DNA of 64,000 nt. Source: Thalassotalea sp. PS06 (GTDB taxonomy: Bacteria; Pseudomonadota; Gammaproteobacteria; Enterobacterales; Alteromonadaceae). The stretch is from the NCBI RefSeq assembly GCF_007197775.1, contig NZ_CP041638.1, positions 2,046,001 through 2,110,000 on the forward strand. The letters run 5' to 3'. A model generated the notes under the pieces. That model saw only the letters and a program-made list of their open reading frames with translations. It was not told the DNA's origin and did not search any database. The stretch's first letter is position 1; each line of letters opens with the position of its first letter. The translations under genes and the position numbers were made by a program. Of the stretch, positions 28,224-38,852 are shown piece after piece.

Positions 28224-28473
28224 TGTCGAGATATCATGAATGAAAATATCTCGACAAGATACATGGACGTATTGAATGTCGAGATATCATGGATGGTAAT
28301 ATCTCGACAAAGCTCATCATCCATGTGCAAACCCTCCCTTGCTACCATCCATGGTACGGGAGGAAAGATACATGGACGTATTGAATGTCGAGATATCATG
28401 GATGGTAATATCTCGACAAAGCTCATCATCCATGTGCAAACCCTCCCTTGCTACCATCCATGGTACGGGAGGA
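28224..28473. repeat. 109-bp direct repeat (two copies) with three 33-bp hairpins downstream of sucD
   Basis: Copies at 28256-28364 and 28365-28473 read the same over 109 bp. Each holds two inverted repeats: TGTCGAGATAT...ATATCTCGACA (28277-28309 and 28386-28418; a third, diverged-loop copy is at 28224-28256) and CCTCCC..TACCATCCATGGTA.GGGAGG (28333-28363 and 28442-28472). It lies between copy A of the MITE and the sucD terminator. No coding frame with a ribosome binding site. Confidence 0.92.
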
Positions 28474-28490
28474 TAAGCACGTCCATGTGC

Positions 28491-28530
28491 AAAAAAACGC
28501 CCCGGTACCGAAGTAGCGAGGCGTTTATTT
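28491..28530 (-). terminator. Rho-independent terminator of the sucABCD transcript
   Basis: Read on the minus strand, AACGCCTCG ... CGGGGCGTT forms a stem around a CTACTTCGGTACC loop and is followed by seven Ts. It lies about 20 nt after the sucD stop. Confidence 0.8.
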
Positions 28531-28547
28531 AGAAACTTAGCGGTAGA

Positions 28548-29420
28548 TTACCAACCAGTTTTCTCTTTAAGTGCTTTACCGATGTCAGCTAGTGAACGAA
28601 CGGTTTTAACACCAGCAGCTTCAAGAGCCGCGAATTTCTCGTCAGCAGTACCTTTACCACCAGCGATGATAGCACCAGCGTGACCCATACGCTTGCCCGG
28701 AGGAGCAGTAACACCAGCGATGTATGAAACAACTGGCTTGGTCACGTTAGCTTTGATGTATTCCGCAGCTTCTTCTTCTGCAGTACCACCGATTTCACCG
28801 ATCATTACGATAGCTTCTGTCTGGTCGTCGTTTTGGAACATTTCTAAAACGTCGATGAAGTTAGTACCTGGGATTGGGTCACCACCGATACCAACACAAG
28901 AAGACTGACCGAAACCAGCATCTGTCGTTTGCTTAACGGCTTCGTAAGTTAGTGTACCTGAACGAGATACGATACCAACTTTACCTGGCTTGTGGATGTG
29001 ACCTGGCATGATACCAATCTTACATTCGCCCGGAGTGATAACACCTGGACAGTTAGGACCAATCATGCGAACGCCAGTTTCTTCAAGCTTAACTTTAACG
29101 TCAAGCATGTCTAGCGTAGGGATACCTTCAGTGATGGTAACGATTAGTTCGATGCCAGCGTCGATAGCTTCTAAGATTGCATCTTTACAGAAAGGTGCAG
29201 GAACGTAGATAACTGTTGCAGTAGCACCAGTAGCTTCAACGGCTTCACGAACCGTGTTGAATACTGGAAGACCTAAGTGCTCTTGACCGCCTTTACCAGG
29301 AGATACACCACCAACCATTTGCGTACCGTAGGCAATTGCTTGCTCGGAGTGGAAAGTACCTTGACCACCAGTGAAACCCTGACAGATTACCTTGGTATCT
29401 TTGTTAATTAATACAGACAT
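28548..29420 (-). CDS. sucD: Succinyl-CoA synthetase alpha subunit
   Basis: SucD carries the phosphohistidine and CoA-binding domain of succinyl-CoA synthetase, which makes ATP or GTP from succinyl-CoA. The 290-aa product has the CoA-binding N-terminus [19 protein letters not shown] and the active His247 in KRMGHAGAI; length equals E. coli SucD (289 aa). The ATG overlaps the sucC stop by one base (TAATG), so translation is coupled. Last gene of the TCA operon, followed by a terminator. Confidence 0.98.
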   Translation of the reverse strand: MSVLINKDTKVICQGFTGGQGTFHSEQAIAYGTQMVGGVSPGKGGQEHLGLPVFNTVREAVEATGATATVIYVPAPFCKDAILEAIDAGIELIVTITEGIPTLDMLDVKVKLEETGVRMIGPNCPGVITPGECKIGIMPGHIHKPGKVGIVSRSGTLTYEAVKQTTDAGFGQSSCVGIGGDPIPGTNFIDVLEMFQNDDQTEAIVMIGEIGGTAEEEAAEYIKANVTKPVVSYIAGVTAPPGKRMGHAGAIIAGGKGTADEKFAALEAAGVKTVRSLADIGKALKEKTGW

Positions 29421-30586
29421 TATTTGCCCTCCGCAGCAGCAACAACTTTCTCAGCAGCGTCAGTTAAAGACTCAGCTGCGATTACGTCAACGTTAGAGTT
29501 TGCTAGTACTTCACGACCAGCTTCTGCGTTAGTACCTTCTAAACGAACGACTACTGGAACGTTTACGCCAACTTCTTTAACGGCACCGATGATACCTTCA
29601 GCGATCATGTCACAACGAACGATACCACCGAAGATGTTTACTAGTACTGCTTTTACATTGTCGTCAGACAAGATGATTTTGAATGCTTCTGCAACACGCT
29701 CTTTCGTCGCGCCACCACCTACATCCAGGAAGTTTGCTGGCTTACCACCGTGAAGGTTCACGATATCCATGGTACCCATCGCAAGACCAGCACCGTTAAC
29801 CATACAACCAACGTTACCGTCTAGTGCTACGTAGTTCAGTTCCCACTGAGCTGCGTGTGCTTCACGCTCGTCTTCCTGTGAAGGATCGTGCATGCCGCGG
29901 ATTTTAGGCTGACGGTAAAGCGCGTTTGAATCTACGCCGATTTTGCCGTCTAGACAGTGAAGGTTACCTTCTTCGGTGATAACTAGAGGGTTGATTTCAA
30001 GTAATGCGAAATCGTGGTCGATGAACATGTTGCCAAGACCCATGAAGATCTTAACGAACTGCTTCATTTGTACTGGGTTAAGACCTAGTTTGAAGCCTAG
30101 TTCACGAGCCTGGTATGCTTGAGGACCAACTAGTGGATCGATAGCAGCTTTGTGGATCAGGTGCGGAGTTTCTTCTGCAACTGTCTCGATATCAACACCA
30201 CCTTCGGTAGAAGCCATGAATACAACACGGCGAGTACCGCGGTCTACAACTGCACCTAAGTACAATTCGTTAGCGATATCGGTACAGCTCTCAACTAAGA
30301 TCTTAGCAACTGGCTGACCGTTAGCGTCTGTTTGATAAGTAACTAAGTTCTTACCTAACCAGTGTTGTGCGAACTCTTTGATCTCGTCTTTCGTTTTTAC
30401 TAGCTTAACACCGCCAGCCTTACCGCGGCCACCAGCGTGAACCTGAGCTTTAACCACCCACATATCGCCGCCGATTTTGTCAGCAGCTTCAGCAGCTTCC
30501 TGAGGGGTATCGCAAGCAAAGCCCTCTGAAACTGGTAAACCATATTCTGCGAATAATTGCTTCGCTTGATACTCATGCAAATTCAT
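29420..30586 (-). CDS. sucC: Succinyl-CoA synthetase beta subunit
   Basis: SucC is the ATP-grasp subunit that binds nucleotide and couples to SucD. The 388-aa product starts [18 protein letters not shown], has [18 protein letters not shown] in the ATP-grasp domain, and [17 protein letters not shown] near the C-terminus; E. coli SucC is also 388 aa. The ATG at 30586 follows GGAAAA and was chosen over a TTG 12 nt upstream. Confidence 0.98.
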   Translation of the reverse strand: MNLHEYQAKQLFAEYGLPVSEGFACDTPQEAAEAADKIGGDMWVVKAQVHAGGRGKAGGVKLVKTKDEIKEFAQHWLGKNLVTYQTDANGQPVAKILVESCTDIANELYLGAVVDRGTRRVVFMASTEGGVDIETVAEETPHLIHKAAIDPLVGPQAYQARELGFKLGLNPVQMKQFVKIFMGLGNMFIDHDFALLEINPLVITEEGNLHCLDGKIGVDSNALYRQPKIRGMHDPSQEDEREAHAAQWELNYVALDGNVGCMVNGAGLAMGTMDIVNLHGGKPANFLDVGGGATKERVAEAFKIILSDDNVKAVLVNIFGGIVRCDMIAEGIIGAVKEVGVNVPVVVRLEGTNAEAGREVLANSNVDVIAAESLTDAAEKVVAAAEGK

Positions 30587-30720
30587 GGTGTTTTCCAATT
30601 ATCAATATAGAAAAATAGCAGCGTTAACTGCCTGTAAAAAAATCGTTGCGAATTATAAACACTGTAAGGCACTAGTAACAGTCCCTTACAGTGAATCTTC
30701 CAACAAATTTTGGTTAAAAA

Positions 30721-32247
30721 TTAGATGTCTAACAATAGGCGTGTTGGATCTTCTAGTAACTCTTTAATGGTTACCAGGAAACCAACAGATTCTTTACCAT
30801 CGATTAGGCGATGATCATAAGAAAGTGCCAGGTACATCATTGGCAGGATTTCTACCTTACCATTTACCGCCATTGGACGATCCTGGATTTTGTGCATCCC
30901 AAGAATCGCAGTTTGCGGAAGGTTAAGGATAGGTGTAGAAAGCAATGAACCAAATACACCACCATTAGTAATGGTGAAGTTACCACCCTGCATTTCGTCC
31001 ATGGTTAATTTACCATCGCGGCCTTTGATAGCCAGTTCACGAATGCCCTTCTCGATACCAGCCATACCTAGCTGGTCTGCATCACGCAATACTGGCGTTA
31101 CCAAACCACGTGGTGTAGATACAGCAATCGATACGTCGAAGAAGTTGTGATACACAATATCATCGCCATCAATTGATGCGTTTACAGAAGGGAAACGCTT
31201 AAGCGCTTCAGTTACCGCTTTTACGTAGAAAGACATGAAGCCTAAACGCGCACCGTGGCGCTCTTCAAATACGTCTTTGTACTGCTTACGTAAATCCATG
31301 ATTGGCTTCATGTTAACTTCGTTGAACGTGGTTAACATCGCCGTTGAATTCTTAGCCTCTAGAAGACGGTTAGCAATAGTCTTACGCAGACGTGTCATAG
31401 GAACACGTTTTTGGCTACGCTCGCCCTGAACTGCAACTGGAGCCGCGGCTGCAGGAGCTTCTTTCGCAGCTGGAGCTGCAGGCGCTTTCGCTTTTGCAAG
31501 GTGCGCTTCTACGTCTTCTTTAGAGATACGACCGCCTTTGCCAGTACCTTTAACCTGAGCGGCAGTTAAACCGTTCTCAGTAAGCATACGACGTACAGAC
31601 GGGCTGGCAATTTCATCACCAGAAGCTTCAGCGCCAGCTGACTCTTCAGCAGCTGCTACCGGTGCAGAGGTTGCACCAGCGTTTAGCTGACCGATTAATT
31701 GCTCACCTAAAACCGTGTCGCCTTCAGCATGGATGATTTTACCAATCACGCCGTCTTCTTCAGCAACAACTTCTAAAACAACTTTGTCCGTTTCGATATC
31801 AACAAGGTTCTGATCACGACTTACCGCTTCACCTTCAGCAACATGCCAGGTAGAGATAGTTGCATCAGCAACAGACTCAGGAAGAACGGGAACCTTAATA
31901 TCGATTACTTTGCCAGATGCCGTTGCAGCAGCTGGAGCTTCAGCTTTCGCAGGGGCTTCAGCGCTTGCTTCTTCCTTGGCTTCTTCTTTGGCTGGAGCAG
32001 CTTTGCTGTTACCTTCAGATAAAATCGCCAGTAATTGCTCACCAAGAACGGTTGCGCCTTCCTGCTCAAGAATTTCAGTAACCACACCGTCAGCTGGTGC
32101 TGGTACTTCCAACACAACTTTATCGGTTTCGATTTCTACTAATACCTGATCACGACTTACGGATTCACCCACTTCTACTTGCCAGGTCGCAACACTTGCA
32201 TCGGCTACTGACTCTGGTAAAACGGGAACCTTAATTTCAGTTGTCAT
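30721..32247 (-). CDS. sucB: 2-oxoglutarate dehydrogenase E2 (dihydrolipoyl succinyltransferase) with two lipoyl domains
   Basis: SucB is the core of the 2-oxoglutarate dehydrogenase complex. The 508-aa product has two N-terminal lipoyl domains (about 3-76 and 118-192), each with the lipoylated Lys in [12 protein letters not shown] / [12 protein letters not shown], joined by Ala/Pro/Glu-rich linkers. A peripheral subunit-binding domain follows (about 220-255, [13 protein letters not shown]), then the catalytic domain ending with [11 protein letters not shown] (His479, Asp483). E. coli SucB has a single lipoyl domain (405 aa); the duplication accounts for the extra length. No lpd gene is nearby. 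Confidence 0.97.
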   Translation of the reverse strand: MTTEIKVPVLPESVADASVATWQVEVGESVSRDQVLVEIETDKVVLEVPAPADGVVTEILEQEGATVLGEQLLAILSEGNSKAAPAKEEAKEEASAEAPAKAEAPAAATASGKVIDIKVPVLPESVADATISTWHVAEGEAVSRDQNLVDIETDKVVLEVVAEEDGVIGKIIHAEGDTVLGEQLIGQLNAGATSAPVAAAEESAGAEASGDEIASPSVRRMLTENGLTAAQVKGTGKGGRISKEDVEAHLAKAKAPAAPAAKEAPAAAAPVAVQGERSQKRVPMTRLRKTIANRLLEAKNSTAMLTTFNEVNMKPIMDLRKQYKDVFEERHGARLGFMSFYVKAVTEALKRFPSVNASIDGDDIVYHNFFDVSIAVSTPRGLVTPVLRDADQLGMAGIEKGIRELAIKGRDGKLTMDEMQGGNFTITNGGVFGSLLSTPILNLPQTAILGMHKIQDRPMAVNGKVEILPMMYLALSYDHRLIDGKESVGFLVTIKELLEDPTRLLLDI

Positions 32248-32281
32248 TAATTTATTCCTTACTCACAATTCTTTAACTGGC

Positions 32282-35080
32282 TTATTTTATCGTTAGCGCA
32301 TCGTTAACCAATGCCTGCTGTTCTTTCACGTGCAATGACATGTAGCCTACAGCAGGAGCGGCGGAAGCTTTTCTGCCGGCGTAAGTTAGAGTGGCACCTT
32401 CTGGAATCGAATTCCTGAAGTGGTGCTGACTGCAATACCAAGCACCCTGGTTTTGCGGCTCTTCCTGACACCAGACGAAATCTTTAACGTTTGGATATTC
32501 GGCAATGATCGCCTTCAACTCTTCTTCCGGGAACGGATAAAGTTGTTCAATACGGACAATAGCGACCTTGTTTAACTCTTGCTTGCGACGTTGATCAAGC
32601 AATTCGTAGTAAACCTTACCGCTACACATCACGATGCGTTCGACTGCCTTTTTGTCTAATTCATCCACTTCACCGATAACGTTTTGGTAAATACCGGTTG
32701 CCAGATCTTCTAAAGAAGAAACCGCAAGAGGATGACGTAGTAATGATTTCGGTGACATCACAATCAGAGGACGACGCATAGGACGTACAACCTGACGGCG
32801 CAGCATATTAAACACCTGAGCAGGCGTTGATGGCACACAAACCTGCATATTGTGATCAGCACAAAGTTGCAAGAAACGCTCTAAACGAGCGGAAGAGTGC
32901 TCTGGTCCCTGCCCTTCATAACCATGAGGAAGCAAGATAGTCAGACCACATAAACGGCCCCACTTCTGTTCACCAGAAGATAAGAACTGGTCAAATACCA
33001 CTTGCGCACCGTTAGCGAAATCACCAAACTGGGCTTCCCAGATAGTCAGGCCACTTGGCTCTGCGGTGGTATAACCGTATTCAAATGCCAGTACCGCAAC
33101 TTCAGAAAGTACCGAGTCATAAACCTCAAACGGGCCCTGACCTTCACTAATGTTCTGCAATGGCAGATAGGTGCTGGCATCATCCTGGTTGTGAAGTACT
33201 GAGTGACGGTGGAAGAAAGTACCACGACCAGAATCCTGACCGGTAATACGAACGCGCTCGCCGCCATCAACAATCATTGCGTAAGCCAGGTTTTCCGCAA
33301 AGCCCCAGTCAAGAAGCTTCTCACCATTGGCCATTTTCACGCGATCGTCGTAAATCTTTTTAACACGGGACTGCAACTTGGTCTCGCTTGGGTAGCTGGA
33401 AATGCTCTTCGCCAAGGCTTTTAAATGATCAATATCGACTTTGTGGTCATATTCATCATCCCAGTCGTGGCCAAGGTATGGTGTCCAGTCTACGCTGTGC
33501 TCAGTCATTGGACGCCACTGTTCAACCGTACACTGACCTTCATCCAATAACTTGCGGTAGTAATCTACCATCTCTTTGTTTTTGCTTTCGGTCAGACGAT
33601 TTTCAGCAATCATCTTGTCGGCAAATAACTGACGAGGTGTCTTGTGCTTTTTGATTTTCTGGTACATCAACGGCTGAGTTGCATTTGGCTCATCCGCTTC
33701 GTTATGACCGTGACGACGGTAACATACCAAATCAATTACCACATCGCGCTTGAACTTGTTACGGAAATCCAGAGCGATTTGCGTTGCAAGAACTACGGCT
33801 TCAGGATCATCACCATTAACATGGAAGATTGGCGCCTGAACCATTTTCGCAATGTCAGTACAGTATTCTGTTGAACGGGTATCTTCCGGATTAGACGTTG
33901 TAAAACCAACCTGGTTGTTAACAACGATACGGATAGTACCGCCAACTTTGTAAGCCCGAGCCTGAGACATGTTAAATGTCTCCTGAACCACACCCTGGCC
34001 TGCAATCGCACTATCACCGTGGATAGTGATTGGCAGTACTAAGTCGCCTTTATCGCAATCACGACGGTCAAGACGAGCACGCACAGAACCCATAACTACC
34101 GGGTTTACGATTTCAAGGTGAGATGGGTTAAAGGCTAGTGCCAGGTGAACATTACCGCCCGGAGTAATGAAATCTGAAGAGTAACCCTGGTGGTATTTCA
34201 CATCACCAGAACCGATAACATCGATTTTCCCGGCGAATTCGTCAAATAGTTTGCTAGGGTTTTTACCCATCACGTTAACCAAAACGTTCAGGCGGCCACG
34301 GTGAGCCATACCTAATACAACTTCTTTGGTGCCGTGTTCACCAGCGCGGGTGATTAGGGCTTTTAACATTGGAATTAAGCTGTCGCCGCCTTCAAGGGAG
34401 AAGCGCTTAGCACCCGGGAATTTAGCGCCCAGGTATTTTTCCAGACCGTCAGCGGCAATTAGATCTTTTAAGATCTCTGTTTGCTGCTCAGCGGTGTAAT
34501 TTGCTTTTGACTGCACCGACTCAAGACGTTGTTGAATCCAACGTTTCTCACGCGTCGACGTAATGTGCATGTACTCTGCACCAATCGAACCACAATAAGT
34601 CTTTTCAAGGGTTTCGTGGATGTCGCCAAGCTTCATCGCTTCCTGGCCTACAGCCAGTGATCCAACGTTAAACTCATTGTCGTATTCAGACTTAGATAAC
34701 TCGTGGTGAGATAATTCCAGGTCACGAACGCGTGTGCGCTGCCACAAACCCAATGGGTCTAGATTGGCATTTTGGTGACCACGGAAACGATAGGCGTTAA
34801 TTAATTGCAGAACACGAACCTGTTTGGTGTCAGCTGGAGCGCTTACAACCTTTTGAGGTCCGAGTTTGGCCAATTCACGAAACTGGTCGCGAATAACCGC
34901 ATGATTAGTCTCTACCTTAACCCCATCCAGGGCCGGTAATTCGTCAAAAATTTTGCGCCACTCATCAGAGACAGAATGAGCGTTTTCTAAATAGGATTCG
35001 TATAGCTCTTCTATATAAGCGGCGTTATTTCCGCTTAAATGGGAAGACTCTAACCAAGCCTTCATTACACCTTCGGGCAT
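32282..35080 (-). CDS. sucA: 2-oxoglutarate dehydrogenase E1 component
   Basis: SucA is the thiamin-diphosphate-dependent E1 that decarboxylates 2-oxoglutarate. The 932-aa product (E. coli 933) starts with the E2-binding tail MKAWLESSHLSGNNAAYIEE, has LEGGDSLIPMLKAL, GMAHRGRLNVL and the TPP motif HGDSAIAGQGVVQET, and ends SLHVKEQQALV. The ATG at 35080 follows AAGGAACAGGCA; a second in-frame ATG five codons later is also plausible. The gap to sucB is 34 nt. Confidence 0.98.
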   Translation of the reverse strand: MPEGVMKAWLESSHLSGNNAAYIEELYESYLENAHSVSDEWRKIFDELPALDGVKVETNHAVIRDQFRELAKLGPQKVVSAPADTKQVRVLQLINAYRFRGHQNANLDPLGLWQRTRVRDLELSHHELSKSEYDNEFNVGSLAVGQEAMKLGDIHETLEKTYCGSIGAEYMHITSTREKRWIQQRLESVQSKANYTAEQQTEILKDLIAADGLEKYLGAKFPGAKRFSLEGGDSLIPMLKALITRAGEHGTKEVVLGMAHRGRLNVLVNVMGKNPSKLFDEFAGKIDVIGSGDVKYHQGYSSDFITPGGNVHLALAFNPSHLEIVNPVVMGSVRARLDRRDCDKGDLVLPITIHGDSAIAGQGVVQETFNMSQARAYKVGGTIRIVVNNQVGFTTSNPEDTRSTEYCTDIAKMVQAPIFHVNGDDPEAVVLATQIALDFRNKFKRDVVIDLVCYRRHGHNEADEPNATQPLMYQKIKKHKTPRQLFADKMIAENRLTESKNKEMVDYYRKLLDEGQCTVEQWRPMTEHSVDWTPYLGHDWDDEYDHKVDIDHLKALAKSISSYPSETKLQSRVKKIYDDRVKMANGEKLLDWGFAENLAYAMIVDGGERVRITGQDSGRGTFFHRHSVLHNQDDASTYLPLQNISEGQGPFEVYDSVLSEVAVLAFEYGYTTAEPSGLTIWEAQFGDFANGAQVVFDQFLSSGEQKWGRLCGLTILLPHGYEGQGPEHSSARLERFLQLCADHNMQVCVPSTPAQVFNMLRRQVVRPMRRPLIVMSPKSLLRHPLAVSSLEDLATGIYQNVIGEVDELDKKAVERIVMCSGKVYYELLDQRRKQELNKVAIVRIEQLYPFPEEELKAIIAEYPNVKDFVWCQEEPQNQGAWYCSQHHFRNSIPEGATLTYAGRKASAAPAVGYMSLHVKEQQALVNDALTIK

Positions 35081-35161
35081 TGCCTGTTCCTTTTCGGGCT
35101 AAAGCAACAAAATAAAAGAATAATCAAGATGCCGGACTTCGCAAATGCCCGGCCAGCTTCA

Positions 35162-35872
35162 TTAAACCGCTCTTTGTAATAACATGGATTTGATCGAACC
35201 AATGGCTTTGGTTGGATTCAAACCTTTCGGACATACGTCAACACAATTCATGATGCCGTGACAACGGAAAACGCTGTAGGCATCCTGTAAGTCGTCCAAA
35301 CGTTCATCCGTTGCAGTATCACGGCTATCGATAAGAAAACGATAAGCGTGTAACAATCCTGCAGGGCCGATAAACTTGTCCGGGTTCCACCAGAACGAAG
35401 GACAAGACGTTGAACAACAAGCACAAAGAATACACTCGTATAAACCATCCAGCTTTTCACGATCTTCGATCGATTGCAGATGCTCACGAGTCGGTTGACT
35501 TTTGCCATCATTGATAAGATACGGTTTGATTTTCTCGTACTGGTTGTAGAACTGAGTCATGTCGATAATCAAATCACGGACTACCGGCAAACCAGGAAGA
35601 GGACGCAGTACGATCTTGTTCGCTTTCACTTCGGAAAGTGGCGTAATACAAGCAAGACCATTCTTACCATTCATGTTTAAACCGTCACTACCGCAAACAC
35701 CTTCACGGCATGAACGACGGAAAGAAAGAGACGGATCCTGTTCCTTTAACAGAATCAATGCATCAAGAACCATCATGTCAGAGCCTTCAGGGATCTCTAA
35801 CTCGTAGTCCTTCATATACGGAGCATTATCTACATCAGGGTTGTAGCGGTAAATCGAAAACGTTTGTTTCAT
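35162..35872 (-). CDS. sdhB: Succinate dehydrogenase iron-sulfur subunit
   Basis: SdhB passes electrons from FAD to ubiquinone through [2Fe-2S], [4Fe-4S] and [3Fe-4S] clusters. The 236-aa product has the ferredoxin-type SCREGVCGSDGLNMNGKNGLAC motif split as SCREGVCGSDG and GLAC, then CILCACCSTSCPSFWWN and CHGIMNCVDVCPKGLNPTKA. E. coli SdhB is 238 aa. It is 13 nt from sdhA. Confidence 0.98.
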   Translation of the reverse strand: MKQTFSIYRYNPDVDNAPYMKDYELEIPEGSDMMVLDALILLKEQDPSLSFRRSCREGVCGSDGLNMNGKNGLACITPLSEVKANKIVLRPLPGLPVVRDLIIDMTQFYNQYEKIKPYLINDGKSQPTREHLQSIEDREKLDGLYECILCACCSTSCPSFWWNPDKFIGPAGLLHAYRFLIDSRDTATDERLDDLQDAYSVFRCHGIMNCVDVCPKGLNPTKAIGSIKSMLLQRAV

Positions 35873-35885
35873 CCTTTTCTGCTCC

Positions 35886-37652
35886 TTAGTATGTTCTTAC
35901 TTTTGGTGGGAAGGCTTCACGATGCACAGGTGTCATATTAACAGACCGCTTACTCATCTCTTCCGTTTCAGGGGTATAAATACTGTGACATAACCAGTTC
36001 TCGTCATCACGCTCAGTGAAGTCCTGACGAGCATGGGCGCCACGAGACTCGGTTCGGAAATTCGCAGCTTTTGCTGTACAGAAAGCCGTTTCCATCAAGT
36101 TGTCTAGCTCTAGACATTCGATACGCTGAGTATTGAACTCTGAAGATTTGTCATCAAGACGTGCATGCTTCAGACGTTCACGGATTTCAGCAAGCTCTTT
36201 CATACCCTGTGCCATTGCTTCACCTTCACGGAATACCGAGAAGTTAAGCTGCATGCACTGTTGTAAATCTTTCTTAATTTGAACTGGGTCTTCACCCTTG
36301 TCGCTACCTTCCCAACGATTGTAACGGCTTAGAGACTGCTCTAAGTCAGATGCTGAAGCATCTGTACCGTTTTGCGTGTCGCGTAGGTATTCACCAAGGA
36401 AGTTACCTGCAGCACGACCAAATACAACCAAATCAAGTAGTGAGTTACCACCCAGACGGTTAGCACCGTGTACCGATACACAAGCGATTTCACCAACCGC
36501 GAATAGACCTTCAACGATAGTTTCGTTGCCGCTAGCATCAATGTTGATAGCCTGACCGTTAACGTTACAAGGTACACCACCCATCTGATAGTGACAGGTA
36601 GGAATAACAGGGATTGGCTCTTCTGCTGGATCAACGTGTGCAAATGTCTTTGACAAGTCACATACGCCAGGAAGACGTTGGTTAAGGGTTTCACGACCAA
36701 GGTGATCAAGCTTAAGCTTAATGTGTGGCCCCCAAGGACCGTCACAACCACGACCTTCACGGATTTCAGTCATCATTGAACGAGCAACAACGTCACGACC
36801 GGCAAGGTCTTTGGCGTTAGGTGCATAACGTTCCATGAAGCGCTCGCCGTCTTTGTTTAGAAGGTAACCACCTTCACCACGACAACCTTCCGTTACCAGT
36901 ACACCCGCACCTGCGATACCGGTTGGGTGGAACTGCCACATTTCCATGTCCTGCATCTGGATACCCGCACGCAGAGACATACCAACACCGTCACCAGTGT
37001 TAATGTGAGCATTGGTAGTTGATGCGAAAATACGACCTGCACCACCAGTGGCTAATACGGTTGCACGGGCTTTGAAGTAAACCACTTCGCCGGTTTCGAT
37101 ATCAACGGCGGTACAACCAACAACGTTGCCGTCTGAGTTTTTCACTAGATCTAGTGCATACCACTCAGAGAATACGTTGGTTTTGTTTTTAACGTTCTGC
37201 TGATATAAGCAGTGCAACAAGGCGTGACCGGTACGGTCAGCGGCTGCTGCGGTACGAGCTGCCTGCTCGCCACCAAAATTCTTAGACTGACCACCGAAAG
37301 GACGTTGGTAAACTTTACCGTTTTCGAACCGAGAGAATGGCAGACCCATGTTCTCTAGTTCGATAATCGCTTCCGGACCAGTTTTACACATATATTCGAT
37401 AGCGTCCTGGTCACCGATAAAATCAGAACCTTTAACGGTATCGTACATGTGATATTCCCAGTTATCTTCGTGGGCGTTACCTAAAGCTACGGTAATACCA
37501 CCCTGTGCAGATACGGTGTGGGAACGAGTTGGGAATACTTTAGAAATCAGAGCACATGACTGGCCTGACTCTGAAATTGCTAATGCGGCGCGCATACCCG
37601 CACCACCGGCGCCAATTACAATGGCATCAAACTCACGAACTGGTACGCTCAC
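35886..37652 (-). CDS. sdhA: Succinate dehydrogenase flavoprotein subunit
   Basis: SdhA oxidises succinate to fumarate with covalently bound FAD. The 588-aa product (same as E. coli) has the Rossmann [16 protein letters not shown] start, the FAD-linked His45 in [11 protein letters not shown], and [18 protein letters not shown]. The start is GTG at 37652, immediately after the sdhD stop (TAAGTG). Confidence 0.98.
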   Translation of the reverse strand: MSVPVREFDAIVIGAGGAGMRAALAISESGQSCALISKVFPTRSHTVSAQGGITVALGNAHEDNWEYHMYDTVKGSDFIGDQDAIEYMCKTGPEAIIELENMGLPFSRFENGKVYQRPFGGQSKNFGGEQAARTAAAADRTGHALLHCLYQQNVKNKTNVFSEWYALDLVKNSDGNVVGCTAVDIETGEVVYFKARATVLATGGAGRIFASTTNAHINTGDGVGMSLRAGIQMQDMEMWQFHPTGIAGAGVLVTEGCRGEGGYLLNKDGERFMERYAPNAKDLAGRDVVARSMMTEIREGRGCDGPWGPHIKLKLDHLGRETLNQRLPGVCDLSKTFAHVDPAEEPIPVIPTCHYQMGGVPCNVNGQAINIDASGNETIVEGLFAVGEIACVSVHGANRLGGNSLLDLVVFGRAAGNFLGEYLRDTQNGTDASASDLEQSLSRYNRWEGSDKGEDPVQIKKDLQQCMQLNFSVFREGEAMAQGMKELAEIRERLKHARLDDKSSEFNTQRIECLELDNLMETAFCTAKAANFRTESRGAHARQDFTERDDENWLCHSIYTPETEEMSKRSVNMTPVHREAFPPKVRTY

Positions 37653-38000
37653 TTACACACCCCACACTGTTAAGAAAACCGCCGCTACGTATACAAATAG
37701 CGTGATGGTAAAAATAAATTGAAGAAGACCACGTAACGCTGTGTTTTTCACGTAGTCGGTCAAAACCTGCCAGATACCGATCCAGGCGTGGAACAATACG
37801 GCTAACACCGCCAGAATGGTGAATATCTTCATAGGTAGACAAGCGAATAACGCTGTCCAGGATTCGTAAGTGACATCATCAGTGATGATGAAGTAGCCCA
37901 GCATGAATAAGCTATACAAGGCAAGAATGATGGCGCTTGCGCGGATCAGGATGAAGTCATGAACACCGCTGCGACCTAAAGTTGCTACATTGTTTACCAT
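37653..38000 (-). CDS. sdhD: Succinate dehydrogenase membrane anchor subunit SdhD
   Basis: SdhD is one of two hydrophobic anchors that bind haem b and ubiquinone. The 115-aa product has three transmembrane helices and the E. coli-like LGRSGVHDFILIRASAI at the start and FHAWIGIWQVLTDYVK later, ending VFLTVWGV as in E. coli. The second ATG (38000) was chosen because AGGAG lies 7 nt upstream; the ATG at 38006 is only 1 nt from it. It overlaps the sdhC stop by 7 nt. Confidence 0.93.
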   Translation of the reverse strand: MVNNVATLGRSGVHDFILIRASAIILALYSLFMLGYFIITDDVTYESWTALFACLPMKIFTILAVLAVLFHAWIGIWQVLTDYVKNTALRGLLQFIFTITLFVYVAAVFLTVWGV

Positions 38001-38368
38001 AACCATACTCCTGCAACGACTGATAATAGAAGCCAGATAGCGATTACTACGTTACCGCTGGTTTGGCCTGAGCCTTTTTCTTCCAGGTGGCCCATATCCA
38101 TAATCAAATGACGGATACCGCCTACTAGGTGGTAGATTAATGCTGAGACAATGCCCCAGATGATGAATTTAAAGAAGAAGCCTTGCAGGAGTGACTCGAT
38201 GGTTGCAAAACCTTCAGCTGAGGAAAGAGAAACCGAAAGGGCCCAAATTAAGATACCAACAGCGAAAAACATCATCACACCGCTAATACGGTGCAAGATT
38301 GATGCTTTTGCAGCGGCTGGAAACTTGATTGTCGTTAAATCAAGATTTACAGGTCGTTGTTTTTTCAC
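37994..38368 (-). CDS. sdhC: Succinate dehydrogenase cytochrome b556 subunit SdhC
   Basis: SdhC, with SdhD, anchors succinate dehydrogenase and ligates haem b. The 124-aa product has three transmembrane helices, the family start RPVNLDLTTIKFPAAAKASI, ILHRISGVMMFF, and YHLVGGIRHLIMDMGHLEE with the haem-ligand His. The start is GTG at 38368. First gene of sdhCDAB-sucABCD, with a promoter candidate about 150 nt upstream. Confidence 0.95.
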   Translation of the reverse strand: MKKQRPVNLDLTTIKFPAAAKASILHRISGVMMFFAVGILIWALSVSLSSAEGFATIESLLQGFFFKFIIWGIVSALIYHLVGGIRHLIMDMGHLEEKGSGQTSGNVVIAIWLLLSVVAGVWLW

Positions 38369-38514
38369 AGTTCTTGCCTAAAAACTAATAGTCCAGCTAG
38401 TTGTATTTCTATTTAAAATGGTAAGCCATTTTAAATAACCAAGTTTGTTATTTTTTCCTGTTTCAAAACAAATTCCAACTCCCCTGAAATTTCCCCGGAA
38501 ACAGATCCGCACGA

Positions 38515-38543
38515 ATTATATATAGGTCTATATTGAATTACAA
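38515..38543 (-). promoter_or_regulatory. Sigma70-type promoter candidate for sdhCDAB-sucABCD
   Basis: On the minus strand TTGTAA (38543-38538) and TATAAT (38520-38515) are separated by exactly 17 bp. It implies a 5' leader of roughly 140 nt before the sdhC GTG. Position and direction fit; regulator sites (ArcA, Crp) were not convincingly found. Confidence 0.6.
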
Positions 38544-38653
38544 TTTTATGAGGTTTTTTATTAGCTTCTGTCTACTTTTCCGCCAAATTTAGGGTAAAAA
38601 CTCCAATATTTTAAAAAATAACGGTTTAAATACGAAAGTACTACACAATAAGT

Positions 38654-38684
38654 TTGACATTTACCCATAAACTTAGAGTAGAAT
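38654..38684 (+). promoter_or_regulatory. Weak promoter candidate for gltA
   Basis: A perfect TTGACA at 38654-38659 is followed by TAGAAT at 38679-38684; the 19-bp spacer is longer than ideal. The 484-bp sdhC-gltA gap is AT-rich and has no ORF, so it holds divergent promoters for the TCA block. Confidence 0.35.
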
Positions 38685-38852
38685 ATCGGCAATTTTGCAT
38701 TCGTAAAAACTGACTAATTAATCATTTGTCTTGGATTTTTATGATTAAAAATTTGGGTTGGAGCTAAACTTACGAAACGCCGATTTCGTATTAACCCAAA
38801 CTAGTCAAATTCGGAAAATTAAAAATCTAACTAAAATTTAGAGGATATTTTT

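Noticed and set aside
28236..28532. 98-aa frame within the 109-bp repeats
   Set aside because: It is repeat-derived, has no SD and covers the sucD terminator; composition is that of the hairpins.
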